From the NCBI RefSeq assembly GCF_022758295.1, contig NZ_JALDWJ010000001.1, forward strand, positions 310,001 to 374,000: a stretch of DNA of 64,000 nt, read 5' to 3'. Shown one piece after another: positions 25,415 through 34,465 of this stretch. The notes under the pieces are model-generated. The model did not search any database. It had not been told where the DNA came from and saw only the letters and a list, made by a program, of their open reading frames with translations. Source of the DNA: Lysobacter sp. CFH 32150 (lineage in GTDB: Bacteria; Pseudomonadota; Gammaproteobacteria; Xanthomonadales; Xanthomonadaceae). Both the position numbers and the translations under genes were made by a program. Position 1 is the stretch's first letter. Each line of letters begins with the position of its first letter.

Positions 25415-26692
25415 ATGAAGACGATGCAGAAGCAAATCCTGGTTCGCATGATCGGGGCCGTACTGGCCGTGAGTTTTGTCGGTCCCGTGCTTGCACGCGA
25501 GGCATTGCAGGACCAGCCGCAGCACAAGCAGCAGCGCGAAGAGAGCGATCAGGATCGCGAGAAGGCGCGCAAGGCAAAGGCAAAGGCCAAGGCCCAAGAG
25601 CAGCATGGCGTAGACCAGGCTCAGGCTCCTGACCGGCCGAATCCACGCGCGCTGGAGATGCGCGAGCGTGAACAAGCCCAGGCCCGCAACGCGGCACGCC
25701 AGGCCGAGCAGGCGCGTGCACGCGAGCAACAGCAGGCGGAGATCCGTAGGGCGCAGGTTGAACGTCAAACCGATCAGCGCCGTGAGCAACAGCACGAAGC
25801 GGCAATGCGCGAGCAGCGACAGGCCGAGGCGGCAGCGCGCCAACGCGCACGCCAGTCCGATCAGGACAGACAGCGCCAGGTCGACGTCGACACTGACCGC
25901 CGAACCAATCAGCGCCGTGAGCAACAGCGCGCAGCGGCGATACGCGAGCAGCGACAGGCCGAGGCAGCAGCCCGCCAACGCGCACGCCAGTTCGATCCGG
26001 ACCGGCAACGCCAGGTCGACGTCGACACTGACCGCCGAACCGACCTGCGCCGTGACCGGGACCAGCAGGATGCTGCCCGCCAGCGCGCACGCCTGTCCGA
26101 ACAGGAACGGCAGCGCCTGATCTCACTGCAGCGACAGCGTGCGGCCGAGTATCAGCGCTACGTAGCGACCCGCCAGGCCGCGGAGCGCCAGCGCATCCTC
26201 GCCCTGCAGGAGCAACGCCGGATCCAGCAGTACCGCTACCAGCAGTTGTACTGGGAGCGCCAACGCGCACTGCAGGCGGAATGGCAAGCTCGCAACTACA
26301 GCTACCTCAATGATCCGTATTACTACACACCGGCGAGCTATCGCTATCAGCGTAGCGGGCGCTACTACGAGATCAACCGGTACGCCGCCGACCTGCTGCA
26401 ACAGGCCATCCGCTATGGCTACGAGCAGGGTGTGCGCGCCGGCAGGGCCGACCGCCTCGATGGCTGGCGCTACGACTATCGCAACAACTACGCGTACGTC
26501 GACGCCAACTACGGCTACTACGGGTATTACGTCAGCCAGGAGGAGTACAACTACTACTTCCGCCAGGGCTTCCGCCGCGGGTACGAAGATGGCTACGGCC
26601 GCGCCTATCGCTACGGTCGCTACGACGACGGCAACTATTCCATCCTGACATCGGTGCTGCAGTTGATCCTCAACCTGCAACCCTTCGGCTGA
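25415..26692 (+). CDS. Exported Arg/Gln-rich repeat protein with Tyr-rich C-terminal domain
   Basis: 425 residues. Signal peptide at the start (MKTMQKQILVRMIG to VLAREAL). Residues about 25-290 are a low-complexity, highly charged helix with many Arg, Gln, Glu and Ala, including two perfect-length 45-residue repeats (25772-26041). The C-terminal 135 residues are very rich in Tyr, Arg and Gly (YEQGVRAGRADRLDG, YYFRQGFRRGYEDGYGR), with repeated G-x-x-x-G-like spacing. Periplasmic or secreted by the signal peptide. No function is known. ATG 25415 is chosen for its GAGG site and because the signal peptide begins there; the frame extends to 25313 without coding character. Confidence 0.8.
   Translation: MKTMQKQILVRMIGAVLAVSFVGPVLAREALQDQPQHKQQREESDQDREKARKAKAKAKAQEQHGVDQAQAPDRPNPRALEMREREQAQARNAARQAEQARAREQQQAEIRRAQVERQTDQRREQQHEAAMREQRQAEAAARQRARQSDQDRQRQVDVDTDRRTNQRREQQRAAAIREQRQAEAAARQRARQFDPDRQRQVDVDTDRRTDLRRDRDQQDAARQRARLSEQERQRLISLQRQRAAEYQRYVATRQAAERQRILALQEQRRIQQYRYQQLYWERQRALQAEWQARNYSYLNDPYYYTPASYRYQRSGRYYEINRYAADLLQQAIRYGYEQGVRAGRADRLDGWRYDYRNNYAYVDANYGYYGYYVSQEEYNYYFRQGFRRGYEDGYGRAYRYGRYDDGNYSILTSVLQLILNLQPFG
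25772..26041 (+). repeat. Two tandem 135 bp repeats inside the Arg/Gln-rich gene
   Basis: The unit starting at 25772 recurs at 25907 with exactly 135 bp spacing, and a third copy begins at 26042 but decays after about 15 bp. Each unit encodes 45 residues beginning with (D/N)QRREQQ and ending in VDVDTDRRT. The copies differ at a modest number of positions, so the expansion is not brand new. The repeats keep the reading frame. Confidence 0.85.
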
Positions 26693-26713
26693 TCGATCGC
26701 CGGACTGCGACCG

Positions 26714-26741
26714 CGACGCCCGGCTTCAAAGCCGGGCGTCG
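26714..26741. terminator. Bidirectional terminator
   Basis: A 13 bp GC-rich stem (CGACGCCCGGCTT / AAGCCGGGCGTCG) with a 2 nt centre lies between the ends of the Arg/Gln-rich gene and the convergent aminopeptidase gene. On the + strand it is followed by TCGTTT. Confidence 0.75.
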
Positions 26742-26782
26742 TCGTTTGCATGGTCTAGGAGGTTCGAGCCACGTGCGGTGAC

Positions 26783-28039
26783 TCAGATCTTCAACGTGCC
26801 GTTCTCGATGATCGGCTTGCCGTCCAGCGTGACGGTGCTACCCGGCAGGTACACGGTCAGGTCGAAAGGCACCGAGTTGTCACCACCAGCCCAGGTGTTG
26901 CCGCCGACACCGACGGTCACCGTGCCGGCCGGAACCCAGTTGCCGACCGTGCTGGTCGCCGGCAGCTTCACGTTCGGGTTGATGCCTAAGTCGACGAAGC
27001 CGAACAGATCCTTGCGAGGATCTTCCACGGCGTCGTACGCAGCCTTGAGGTCGGCGTAACCGGGACCCGAGCCGGTCATCTCCGTCACCTTGCCCCCAGC
27101 GATCGTCAACGTCAGGTTGTCGATCTGCTTGCCGCGGAAGAAGGTGCGCGTGTGCACGACCTTCCCCTCGGCAGTGCCGGGCACCGGCGTGGCATACACC
27201 TCGCCCGCCGGCAGGTACGCCGACGCGGCCGCACCGCCCTGCTTCATGTCCTCGGCGGTGACGATGCCGTCGCTGGCCAGCACTTGCCGACCCTTCACGC
27301 TTACCTTGAGGTCGGTGCCGTTCGGATTGGTGATGTGCATTTCGTTGCCGGCTGCAAGCACGGCCTTGACCTGCTCTCCGCGCGCTTGCAGCTCGCTGTA
27401 GTCGACGTTGACGCCGTTCCAGAACGTCCGCGCCAGTTCGTCCTCGGACATGCCATAGCGTTCGGCGCGCCAGGGAGTCGGGTACAGGCTGTTGCCGAGC
27501 TCGATGTTGCGCACGTTCTTCATGAAGGCCTGCACGACCGGCTCGTCGGCCTTGCCGCGCGCCGCCATGCGCTTGGGATCGGCGCCTTCGAACAGGTCCT
27601 CGCTCATGGTGTTGCCGACGCCGATCGCCACGTCGACGGTGTCGGCAAGCTTGCGGCCCAAAGCATCCGTCTGGGTGTCGTATTTCTCCGGCACATCGAA
27701 GAACAGGCGCTTGGCCAGGCGATCGCTGCTGTACGCGATCAACGGGAAACCGCCGACCTTGCGCACGTTGACAGCGATGTCTTCCAGCAGCTCGGCGTCG
27801 TGCGCACGACCGGTGATCAGAACGATCTCGCCCTCCTTCACCGCCGCGCTCTGGGTGACCACGCGCTGGGCGAGTTGTTCGAGGTCGGTGAGTGCGGGCT
27901 TGGCCGGCTCGGCAGTGGCGGCCGGTGCCGACGTGGCTGGCGTAGCGGTGGTCGCATCCTGCGGAGTCGAGCGCTGGCAGGCCCCCAGCGCAGTACAGAC
28001 GACGGCCGCGATCGCCGCGGCGATGAGCTGACGTTTCAT
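26783..28039 (-). CDS. M29-like (leucyl) aminopeptidase lipoprotein
   Basis: 418 residues starting at ATG 28039. Lipoprotein signal with CTALGAC (Cys21), then a Thr/Ala/Pro linker. The mature part resembles thermophilic aminopeptidases of family M29 (LAQRVVTQSAAVKEGEIVLITG, VFYATP-type sections, TVGNWVPAGTVTVGVGGNTWAGG). In the family, Glu, His and Asp residues in the C-terminal half bind two metal ions. Here DLGINPN, NTWAGGDN and GEVYAT segments are kept in order, but the full ligand set was not checked. A periplasmic peptidase is likely, though loss of activity cannot be excluded. Confidence 0.8.
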   Translation of the reverse strand: MKRQLIAAAIAAVVCTALGACQRSTPQDATTATPATSAPAATAEPAKPALTDLEQLAQRVVTQSAAVKEGEIVLITGRAHDAELLEDIAVNVRKVGGFPLIAYSSDRLAKRLFFDVPEKYDTQTDALGRKLADTVDVAIGVGNTMSEDLFEGADPKRMAARGKADEPVVQAFMKNVRNIELGNSLYPTPWRAERYGMSEDELARTFWNGVNVDYSELQARGEQVKAVLAAGNEMHITNPNGTDLKVSVKGRQVLASDGIVTAEDMKQGGAAASAYLPAGEVYATPVPGTAEGKVVHTRTFFRGKQIDNLTLTIAGGKVTEMTGSGPGYADLKAAYDAVEDPRKDLFGFVDLGINPNVKLPATSTVGNWVPAGTVTVGVGGNTWAGGDNSVPFDLTVYLPGSTVTLDGKPIIENGTLKI

Positions 28040-28145
28040 GGCAGGCATCCTCACGAGCCCGGATGGGCTGGGCACCCGGATCAACGCCACATGGATGAGG
28101 TATCGGCCACCGCCCGTCGGACCAGTCGAAACAGCCGCAGTTCTG

Positions 28146-29000
28146 TTACAGGGCCTCCGCCGCCTCTCTTCCCTGCTGGCGGATCATCGCTTCCTCGCGC
28201 GCGTCGTTGATCGCGTGGCGCACGCTGTCCACGTCGGCCACCGAGTCGTCGTGCTCGAACAGCCCGGTGAGTTCGCTGTCCGGATGCAGTTCGCCGGCTT
28301 CGAACAGCGCCCACATTTCTTCCGCGTACCAGGTATCCAGGAGTTCCGGAGCCCAGGCGCCAAGACTGGCGGTGAGATTGTTGACGTCGCGCAGCAGCAT
28401 CGCGCGGGCGGCATTGTTGCCGGCAGCACTCACTACCTGCGGGAAATCGATGATCACAGGGCCGTCCGGCGCGACCAGCACGTTGTATTCCGACAGATCG
28501 CCGTGGATCAGGCCAGAGCACAGCATCTTCACGACCTGACGAACCAGGAAGCGATGGAACCCGCGCGCCTGGTCGGGTGCCAATTCGACTTCGCCCAACC
28601 GCGGCGCGGAATGGCCATCCGCATCGACCACCAGCTCCATCACCAGCACGCCATGGAAGTATCCGTGCGGCTCCGGCACGCGCACGCCGGCATCGCGCAG
28701 CTGGTACAGGGCCTCGACCTCGGTGTTCTTCCAGGCGGTTTCCTGCTGCTTGCGCCCGTATTTGCTCGCCTTGGCGATCGCACGTGCTTCGCGGCTGCCG
28801 CGCACCTTGCGGCCTTCCTGGTACTGCACGCGCTGCTGGAAACTGCGCTGGGCCATGTCCTTGTAGACCTTGGCGCAACGGATCTCTTCGCCCGCGCGCA
28901 CCACGTACACCGCGGCTTCCTTGCCGCTCTTGAGCGGCCGCATCACCTCATCGATCACGCCATCGTCGATGAGTGGTTGCAGGCCAGCAGGGGTTTTCAT
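28146..29000 (-). CDS. RIO1-type serine/threonine protein kinase
   Basis: 284 residues. Kinase marks of the bacterial RIO family: Gly-poor nucleotide loop KSGKEAAVYVV, Lys in EIRCAKVYKD, QETAWKNTEVEAL, catalytic loop LIHGDLSEYNVLV (Asp of HGDLSEYN) and metal site VIIDFPQVV. In eukaryotes RIO1 matures the 40S subunit; the role in bacteria is unclear. The C-terminal tail is helical and charged. It ends before the aminopeptidase, is divergent from the pseudouridine synthase gene (29125) and shares a 124 bp promoter region with it. Confidence 0.92.
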   Translation of the reverse strand: MKTPAGLQPLIDDGVIDEVMRPLKSGKEAAVYVVRAGEEIRCAKVYKDMAQRSFQQRVQYQEGRKVRGSREARAIAKASKYGRKQQETAWKNTEVEALYQLRDAGVRVPEPHGYFHGVLVMELVVDADGHSAPRLGEVELAPDQARGFHRFLVRQVVKMLCSGLIHGDLSEYNVLVAPDGPVIIDFPQVVSAAGNNAARAMLLRDVNNLTASLGAWAPELLDTWYAEEMWALFEAGELHPDSELTGLFEHDDSVADVDSVRHAINDAREEAMIRQQGREAAEAL

Positions 29001-29124
29001 GGTGTCTCTGGGAAAAGAAAAGAAAAGAACGGCGCGGCGGGAGGATTAGCCGGCAGCCGTGGAAATCCGGGGCGTTAGAGTGCCTGATCGATACACTGCA
29101 TGTCCTGAATCACTGGCTTCACCC

Positions 29125-29847
29125 ATGCCTGACGCGATTCGCCTTGACAAACGCGTGGCCGACCTGAAGGGCTGTTCACGTGCCGATGCCGAGCTCTACA
29201 TCCAGAACGGCTGGGTCTCGGTCGACGGCAGCGTGGTGGAAGCGCCGCAGCACATGGTGTCGACAGAAGTCGTCGAAATCGACCCTGATGCGCGCCTGGA
29301 AGCCGCCGAACCGGCGACCATCCTGCTGCACAAACCTGCCGGCTTCGACACGATCAGCGGTCGCAATCCCGCCGCGGCACTGGTGACGCCCGCCACGCGC
29401 TGGGCGGACGATCCCTCCGGAGTTCGACTGCTCAAGCGCCACTTCCACCGGCTGACGCCACTGGTCCCGCTCGACAACGATGCCAGCGGCTTGATGGTCT
29501 TGACCCAGGACGGCCGCGTCTGGCGCCGGCTCACCGAGGATGGCGACCAGATCGAACAGGAATTCGTGGTCGAAGTCGCCGGCGATATCGCACCCTACGG
29601 ATTGATCCGGCTCAACCACGGCCTGAGTTACAACGGCCGCACACTCCCGCCATGCAAGGTCAGCTGGCAGAACGAGATCCGACTGCGTTTCGCGATCAAG
29701 GGTGCGCAGGGTGGACAACTGCGCGACATGTGCGCGCAGGTCGGCTTGGATGTCGTCGCGATCCGGCGCCTCCGCATCGGCAAGATCCCACTGGCGAAGA
29801 TGCCGGCAGGGCAATGGCGGTATTTGCCGGTGGGCGAGCGGTTTTGA
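29125..29847 (+). CDS. RNA pseudouridine synthase, RluF-like, with S4 domain
   Basis: 240 residues. S4 RNA-binding domain at about 5-65 (RLDKRVADLKGCSRADAELYIQNGWVSVDG), then a pseudouridine-synthase domain of the RsuA/RluB/E/F group. The catalytic motif is PLDNDASGLMVLTQDG, in which the usual Arg before Leu-Asp is Pro but the catalytic Asp is kept. GGQLRDMCAQVGLDVVAIRRLRIGK is the conserved C-terminal loop. It would convert uridine to pseudouridine in rRNA or tRNA. ATG 29125 avoids an upstream non-coding extension. Its 3' 110 bp are duplicated at 39720. Confidence 0.92.
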   Translation: MPDAIRLDKRVADLKGCSRADAELYIQNGWVSVDGSVVEAPQHMVSTEVVEIDPDARLEAAEPATILLHKPAGFDTISGRNPAAALVTPATRWADDPSGVRLLKRHFHRLTPLVPLDNDASGLMVLTQDGRVWRRLTEDGDQIEQEFVVEVAGDIAPYGLIRLNHGLSYNGRTLPPCKVSWQNEIRLRFAIKGAQGGQLRDMCAQVGLDVVAIRRLRIGKIPLAKMPAGQWRYLPVGERF

Positions 29848-29901
29848 TGTCCGCGCGATAGCCCGCCGGATTAGGGCGTCACGACTCGCATCCGAAGTCC
29901 G
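29737..29901. repeat. Long direct repeat, copy A (left flank of chemosensory island)
   Basis: 165 bp running from the last 110 bp of the RluF-like gene through about 54 bp downstream. It ends in a motif that on the minus strand reads ...DFGCES-stop, which matches the end of the YCII protein (DFGCGS-stop) at 39853. The same stretch recurs in diverged form at 39720-39875. Confidence 0.8.
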
Positions 29902-30435
29902 AATGGCCGGCAAAAACTGGATTCTGATTCGCCCCCGGAGAAGTACGCAGGATTCGGTGCGCCTTCGGCTTACCGCGTTTGCGGGAATGACGGTGCAGTG
30001 ATTTGGGTTATTCGAGGTGCCCTAAAGCGAGCACATTCACGCCTTCGCCACCGAGCCGGTGATACAGGGCTGACTATCGGCTCGGGATGGGAGCGCCTAG
30101 TCGTGCCCTTTGGCGGTTGCAATGAGCAGGACCCCGGAGGACGTCAGCTTGCGTAGGCCACGCGGGTTTGGGGAAGCCGCAATATCTGGAAATCAGCGCC
30201 TTTCCGGTTGCCACGCATGGTTGGCATGACCGTGTTCATCGCTTTCTCGCGTGCTAATTGGTGCGTTGGGCCACTCACAGGATGTCTGAAATGTTGCAGC
30301 GCAACGCAGCCCGGCGCAACCTCGCTATTCCATTCAAGTCGCTGTTGAGTGGGATAGCCAAGGCAGGTAGCTTCCGTACCTATACCTACATCGCAAGGCA
30401 GGAAGAGTAGCAACGGGCTGAAGGAGACATGGACG
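29902..30435. other. Gene-poor stretch before the chemosensory operon
   Basis: 534 bp without a convincing gene. It includes a Lysobacterales-like short motif (GCGGGAATGACGGT at 29981-29994) and a long non-repetitive stretch that should hold the promoter of the chemosensory operon. The 106-residue minus-strand frame at 30144-30464 has no coding character. Confidence 0.6.
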
Positions 30436-30909
30436 ATGGCCTCGGAGCACCCGACATCCGCCACTTATCTGATCTGCCGCACTGGAATGCGACTGTGCGG
30501 ACTGCCGCTCGAACACGTGGCCGAGACGATGCGGCCACTTCCGGTCGAACCCTTTCCGGACATGCCTCCGATGGTGCTCGGCGTTGCGGTGATCCGCGCG
30601 GTGGCGGTGCCCGTGGTCGACGTGGCGATGTTGATCGGAGCTACCACGCGGACGCCGCCCGGACGCTATGTCACGCTCAAGCTGGGTGGCGGACGCCAGG
30701 TGGGCTTGGCGGTGGAAGGCGTGATCGGTGTGCGCGTGCTCGCGATCGAGTCGTTGAATGAAGTTCCACCCCTGTTGAGCGATGCAGCGCCCGACGTCAT
30801 TTCAGCGGTGACGCTCCTCGATGCCGAGCTCGTGCTGGTGTTGCAAGCGGCGCGCCTGATCCCCGATTCGGTGTGGGACGATATCGAGGTCGAGGTCTCC
30901 TCGTCATGA
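30436..30909 (+). CDS. CheW-like adaptor (first of two)
   Basis: 157 residues, single CheW domain: TYLICRTGMRLCGLPLEHVAETMR, MVLGVAVIRAVAVPVVDVAML (the core of CheW normally reads G...RG..VPV.DL), GLAVEGVIGVRV. Couples the receptor to the CheA kinase. AAGGAG ribosome site 9 nt upstream of ATG. First gene of the seven-gene operon; its stop overlaps the CheR start (ATGA). In order it takes the place of WspB. Confidence 0.9.
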   Translation: MASEHPTSATYLICRTGMRLCGLPLEHVAETMRPLPVEPFPDMPPMVLGVAVIRAVAVPVVDVAMLIGATTRTPPGRYVTLKLGGGRQVGLAVEGVIGVRVLAIESLNEVPPLLSDAAPDVISAVTLLDAELVLVLQAARLIPDSVWDDIEVEVSSS

Positions 30910-32435
30910 TGACGCTGCCCGACTCGCACGAAGTCGCCCGGTTCCGCGCCTTGGTCGCCGACCGCCTGGGGCTGCACATCGACGAGTCGCGGCTCGGCAG
31001 CCTCGCCGAGGTGTTGCGCAGCCGCGTGGCGGTCAACGGCGGCGCGTGTGCCGCTTATCTCAACCGGCTTGCCGACGATCGCTGCCCGACCGAGGACCTC
31101 CAAGCCCTGGCACGCGAGCTGACGGTGACGGAAACGTTTTTCTTCCGCGGCGCCGATCAGCTCGCCGCGTTCACCGAGTCGGCATTGCCGGACCGCTTGG
31201 CTGCGGTCGGGGAAGGCGGCATCGTGCGGGTGCTCTCGGCCGGTTGTGCCTCGGGCGACGAGCCTTACTCGCTGGCGATCGCCGTGCGCGAAGCGCTTCC
31301 CTACGCCGCCGACCGCGTCGCGATCACGGCCTTCGATCTCAACCAGACGATGTTGGAAAAGGCCGCGCGTGGGCGTTATTCGAGCTGGTCGCTGCGCGAT
31401 GCAGCCGCGAATCTACAGGCTAGGTGGTTCACGCCGGAGGGCAGCGCTTTTGCGCTCGATGACGCGATTCACCGCGCGGTGGCATTCCATCAACGCAATC
31501 TCGCGCAGGACGACCCCGACTTCTGGCGACCAGGCCAGTTCGACATCGTGTTCTGCCGCAATGTCCTCATGTACTTCACGGCCAGCCAGGCACAAGCTGC
31601 GGTCGCGCGCATCGCGCGCGCGTTGGCGCCCGGTGGCTATCTGTTTCTTGGTCACGCCGAAACTCTGCGCGGGCTGTCCAACGACTTCCATCTGTGCCAC
31701 ACGCACGACACCTTCTATTACCAGCGCAAAGAAGGTGTATCGGCGACCAGGGAGGCGGCATCGCAGCGGGTCGAGCTGTGGCAGCCGGCCGCGGCAATCA
31801 ACGATACGAGCTGGGTCGATATCATCCAGCGTTCGGCCGATCGGATTCATGAGCTCGTACCCGCCCCGGCGCCAGCCACCGCGACGTCGGTGTCGGCTGC
31901 CACACGGCATGCGCCTGATCTGAATCGCGTGCTCGAGCACTTGCACCGCGATCAGTTCGATCAGGCACTCGAGCAACTCGACACGTTGCCGGCGGCGCAG
32001 GCGCGCGACCCGGACGTCCTGCTGCTCAAGGCCGTGTCGCTTAGCCACAGCGCAGCACTGGACAAGGCGGAAGCGGTGTGCCGTGAGGTGCTCGAATGCG
32101 ATGAGCTGAACGCCGGCGCGCATTACGTGCTCGCGCTGTGCCGCGAGGGTGCGGGCGACGCGCAAGGTGCGTTCGAACACGACCAGGTCGCCGTCTATCT
32201 GGATCCAGCCTTCGCGATGCCGCGCCTGCACCTGGGCCTCTTGGCCCGGCGCCGCGGCGATCCCGAGACGGCGCAGCGCGAGCTGCAACAGGCGATAGCG
32301 CTGCTGCAACGCGAAGACCCCGCACGCCTGCTGTTGTTCGGTGGCGGCTTCCAGCGCGAGGCCCTCATCGCGCTGTGCCGGGCCGAGTGCGCGGCATCCG
32401 CAGAGCATTCATCACGCAGGAGCATCCGATGCTGA
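30906..32435 (+). CDS. CheR methyltransferase with C-terminal TPR region
   Basis: 509 residues. The N-terminal helical domain is followed by the SAM-dependent methyltransferase (SAGCASGDEPYSLAIAVREAL, AFDLNQTMLEKA, FDIVFCRNVLMYFT, FLGHAETL), then a long linker (about 275-330) and TPR-like repeats (residues about 345-470). It methylates glutamates on the receptor. TPR-fused CheR is the WspC type. Starts at 30906 with ATG overlapping the CheW stop by 4 bp, and its stop overlaps the next CheW by 7 bp. The upstream frame to 30873 is CheW coding sequence. Confidence 0.95.
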   Translation: MMTLPDSHEVARFRALVADRLGLHIDESRLGSLAEVLRSRVAVNGGACAAYLNRLADDRCPTEDLQALARELTVTETFFFRGADQLAAFTESALPDRLAAVGEGGIVRVLSAGCASGDEPYSLAIAVREALPYAADRVAITAFDLNQTMLEKAARGRYSSWSLRDAAANLQARWFTPEGSAFALDDAIHRAVAFHQRNLAQDDPDFWRPGQFDIVFCRNVLMYFTASQAQAAVARIARALAPGGYLFLGHAETLRGLSNDFHLCHTHDTFYYQRKEGVSATREAASQRVELWQPAAAINDTSWVDIIQRSADRIHELVPAPAPATATSVSAATRHAPDLNRVLEHLHRDQFDQALEQLDTLPAAQARDPDVLLLKAVSLSHSAALDKAEAVCREVLECDELNAGAHYVLALCREGAGDAQGAFEHDQVAVYLDPAFAMPRLHLGLLARRRGDPETAQRELQQAIALLQREDPARLLLFGGGFQREALIALCRAECAASAEHSSRRSIRC

Positions 32436-32977
32436 ACGAAACCGCCATTGCTCTGCGCCGCGAATTCGACCTGTCGTTTGCCGCGGCCTGGCGCACTGAG
32501 GCCGAGGCGCCGCAGAACCTGCTGGCGGTGCGCGTCGGCGGCGATCCGTATGCCATCCGCGTCGACGAAGTCGGCGGCCTGTTCGTCGACCGCCGCGTCG
32601 TGCCGGTACCGACGTCGATCTTCGAATTTCTCGGCCTGGCCGGCTTTCGCGGCCAGGTCGCGCCCGTGTACGACCTGGCCGCCCTGCTCGGCTATCCGCG
32701 CCAGGCGGCGCCGCGCTGGCTGGTCCTGGTGCGGTTTAGCCACCCGGTGGCATTGGCCTTCGATGTCTTTGACGCACACCTCGCGGTGACGCCGGAGCGG
32801 GTCGTGTCGTTGGCCGCCGATGCGCCGGAAGATGAGTCGCCAGGCAGAGGGGTTCGCGCGCACATATTCGAGGCCATGCGCACCGACGACGCGGTGCGTC
32901 CGATCATCCAGTTGCAGTCCGTCATCGAGGAAGTTCAACAACGGGTCGACAGTGCCCGTTCCACGAAGGAGCGATAG
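32429..32977 (+). CDS. CheW-like adaptor (second)
   Basis: 182 residues. N-terminal extension of about 30 residues (LNETAIALRREFDLSFAAAW), then the CheW domain: QNLLAVRVGGDPYAIRVDEVGGLF, GLAGFRGQVAPVYDLAALLGY (a good match to the CheW core), LVLVRFSHPVALAFDVFDAH. The C-terminal helix is acidic. Corresponds to WspD by position. Ribosome site GGAG 7 nt upstream. Confidence 0.92.
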   Translation: MLNETAIALRREFDLSFAAAWRTEAEAPQNLLAVRVGGDPYAIRVDEVGGLFVDRRVVPVPTSIFEFLGLAGFRGQVAPVYDLAALLGYPRQAAPRWLVLVRFSHPVALAFDVFDAHLAVTPERVVSLAADAPEDESPGRGVRAHIFEAMRTDDAVRPIIQLQSVIEEVQQRVDSARSTKER

Positions 32978-32980
32978 ATC

Positions 32981-34465
32981 ATGAAACGGAACTGGGCCTT
33001 TGGGCAGAAGCTGGCCGCTGGCTATGCCGTAATGGTGGTGCTGGTGATCGTGGTCAGCACGGTCGCGGCTTTCGCTCTGCGCTCGACGGTGGCGAGCAAG
33101 GATCGCGTGATCAGCGTCAACGCGCAGATCCTTCTCGACGCCGAGCGGATGCACGCCCTATCGGAGCGCCAAGGCTCGTCCGTCCGCGGCTATCTCATAG
33201 CGAAAGAACAACGATCGCTCGACAACTTGCGCATCGCCCGAACTGACTTTGGCGCGGTCGTCGCACGCTTGCGGGCGGCGGTGGCCAGCGAGGACGAGCG
33301 CCGGTTACTGACTGGCGTGGAGCAGGCGGCGGAAGCGTATCGACAGGTTGCAGACCAGATCATCGGCCTGGCGCGCGGGCAGGCCACACCCGAGGTCATC
33401 GAGAGCGCATTTGAGGACAAGCTGTTTCCGGCTCGCGACCGGCTGGACGAGCAGGTCGGCGCCCTCACCGCACTGGAGGAGCGCCTGCTCGAAGAGGCGA
33501 AGCAGGCGGGGAGCGACGCCGCCGCTACCGCCATTGCGCTGGTGATCGGGATCGCCGTGCTGACGGTGCTGTTTGCGATCGTCATCGCAGCGATTCTGTC
33601 GCGCACATTGGGCCGCCAGATCGGTGCGGCGGTAGGCCATGTGCAGAGTTCTTCGACCGAGCTTCAAGCGGCGGCGACCCAGCAGGCGTCCGGCGCCAGG
33701 GAACAAGCCACGGCGATGAGCGAGATCACCACCACGATCAGCGAGCTGGCGGTGACCTCGCGGCAGATCGCCGAGAGTGCGCAACGGGTGGCGCAGATCG
33801 CCGAGCAGACCGCCGTGGCGGCACGCAGCGGCGACACCACCGTAGAGAAGGGGCAAGAATCGATAGCGGGGATACGGCGGCAGGTGGATCTGGTGGTCAC
33901 CCACATGCTCGACCTGGGCCGCAAATCGCAGGAGATCGGCGCGGTGCTCGACATTGTTTCGGAACTGGCCGAGCAGACCAATATCCTCGCCATCAATGCC
34001 ACGATCGAGGCGACCGGTGCCGGCGAGGCCGGCAAGCGCTTTGCCGTGGTGGCCGAGGAGATCCGCAAGCTCGCCGACCGGGTGGCGAACTCGACCAAGC
34101 AGATCCGCACCCAGGTCGACGACGTGCGCGGCGCCGTGAACACCACGGTGATGGCGACCGAGAGCGGCGCCAAGGCGGTCGAAGCAGGGGGCAAACAGTT
34201 CGCCGAAGTGGCGGCTTCGTTCAAACAGATCGCGGGGCTGGTGGCGACCACGACCGACGCGGCGCGCGAGATCGAACTGTCGACCAAGCAGCAAGTGACC
34301 GCTGCCGAACAGGTGCGCATCGCGGTCACCGATGTCTCGCAAGCCACGCAGGAGTCCGAGGCGAGTACGAGCCAGACGCTGCAAACCGCCTCGCAGCTGT
34401 CCGGCCTGTCCCTCGACCTGCGCCGGCTCATCCAGCCGCAAGCCGCTTCAGCACCCCATGGCTAA
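32981..34465 (+). CDS. Methyl-accepting chemotaxis protein, two membrane helices, apparently no HAMP
   Basis: 494 residues. First helix at about 12-33, then a periplasmic four-helix-bundle or CHASE3-like region (about 34-178), second helix at about 183-204, then directly into the methylation/signalling coiled coil. The hairpin tip region reads LDIVSELAEQTNILAINATIEATGAGEAGKRFAVVAEEIRKLADR, close to the consensus but with Thr-Gly in place of the usual Ala-Arg. No HAMP signature was found between the second helix and the coiled coil. Receptor of this system (WspA position). Confidence 0.93.
   Translation: MKRNWAFGQKLAAGYAVMVVLVIVVSTVAAFALRSTVASKDRVISVNAQILLDAERMHALSERQGSSVRGYLIAKEQRSLDNLRIARTDFGAVVARLRAAVASEDERRLLTGVEQAAEAYRQVADQIIGLARGQATPEVIESAFEDKLFPARDRLDEQVGALTALEERLLEEAKQAGSDAAATAIALVIGIAVLTVLFAIVIAAILSRTLGRQIGAAVGHVQSSSTELQAAATQQASGAREQATAMSEITTTISELAVTSRQIAESAQRVAQIAEQTAVAARSGDTTVEKGQESIAGIRRQVDLVVTHMLDLGRKSQEIGAVLDIVSELAEQTNILAINATIEATGAGEAGKRFAVVAEEIRKLADRVANSTKQIRTQVDDVRGAVNTTVMATESGAKAVEAGGKQFAEVAASFKQIAGLVATTTDAAREIELSTKQQVTAAEQVRIAVTDVSQATQESEASTSQTLQTASQLSGLSLDLRRLIQPQAASAPHG

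Noticed and set aside
30144-30464. 106-residue minus-strand frame in the gap before the chemosensory operon
   Set aside because: Atypical composition, no ribosome site, overlaps the CheW start; no family resemblance.
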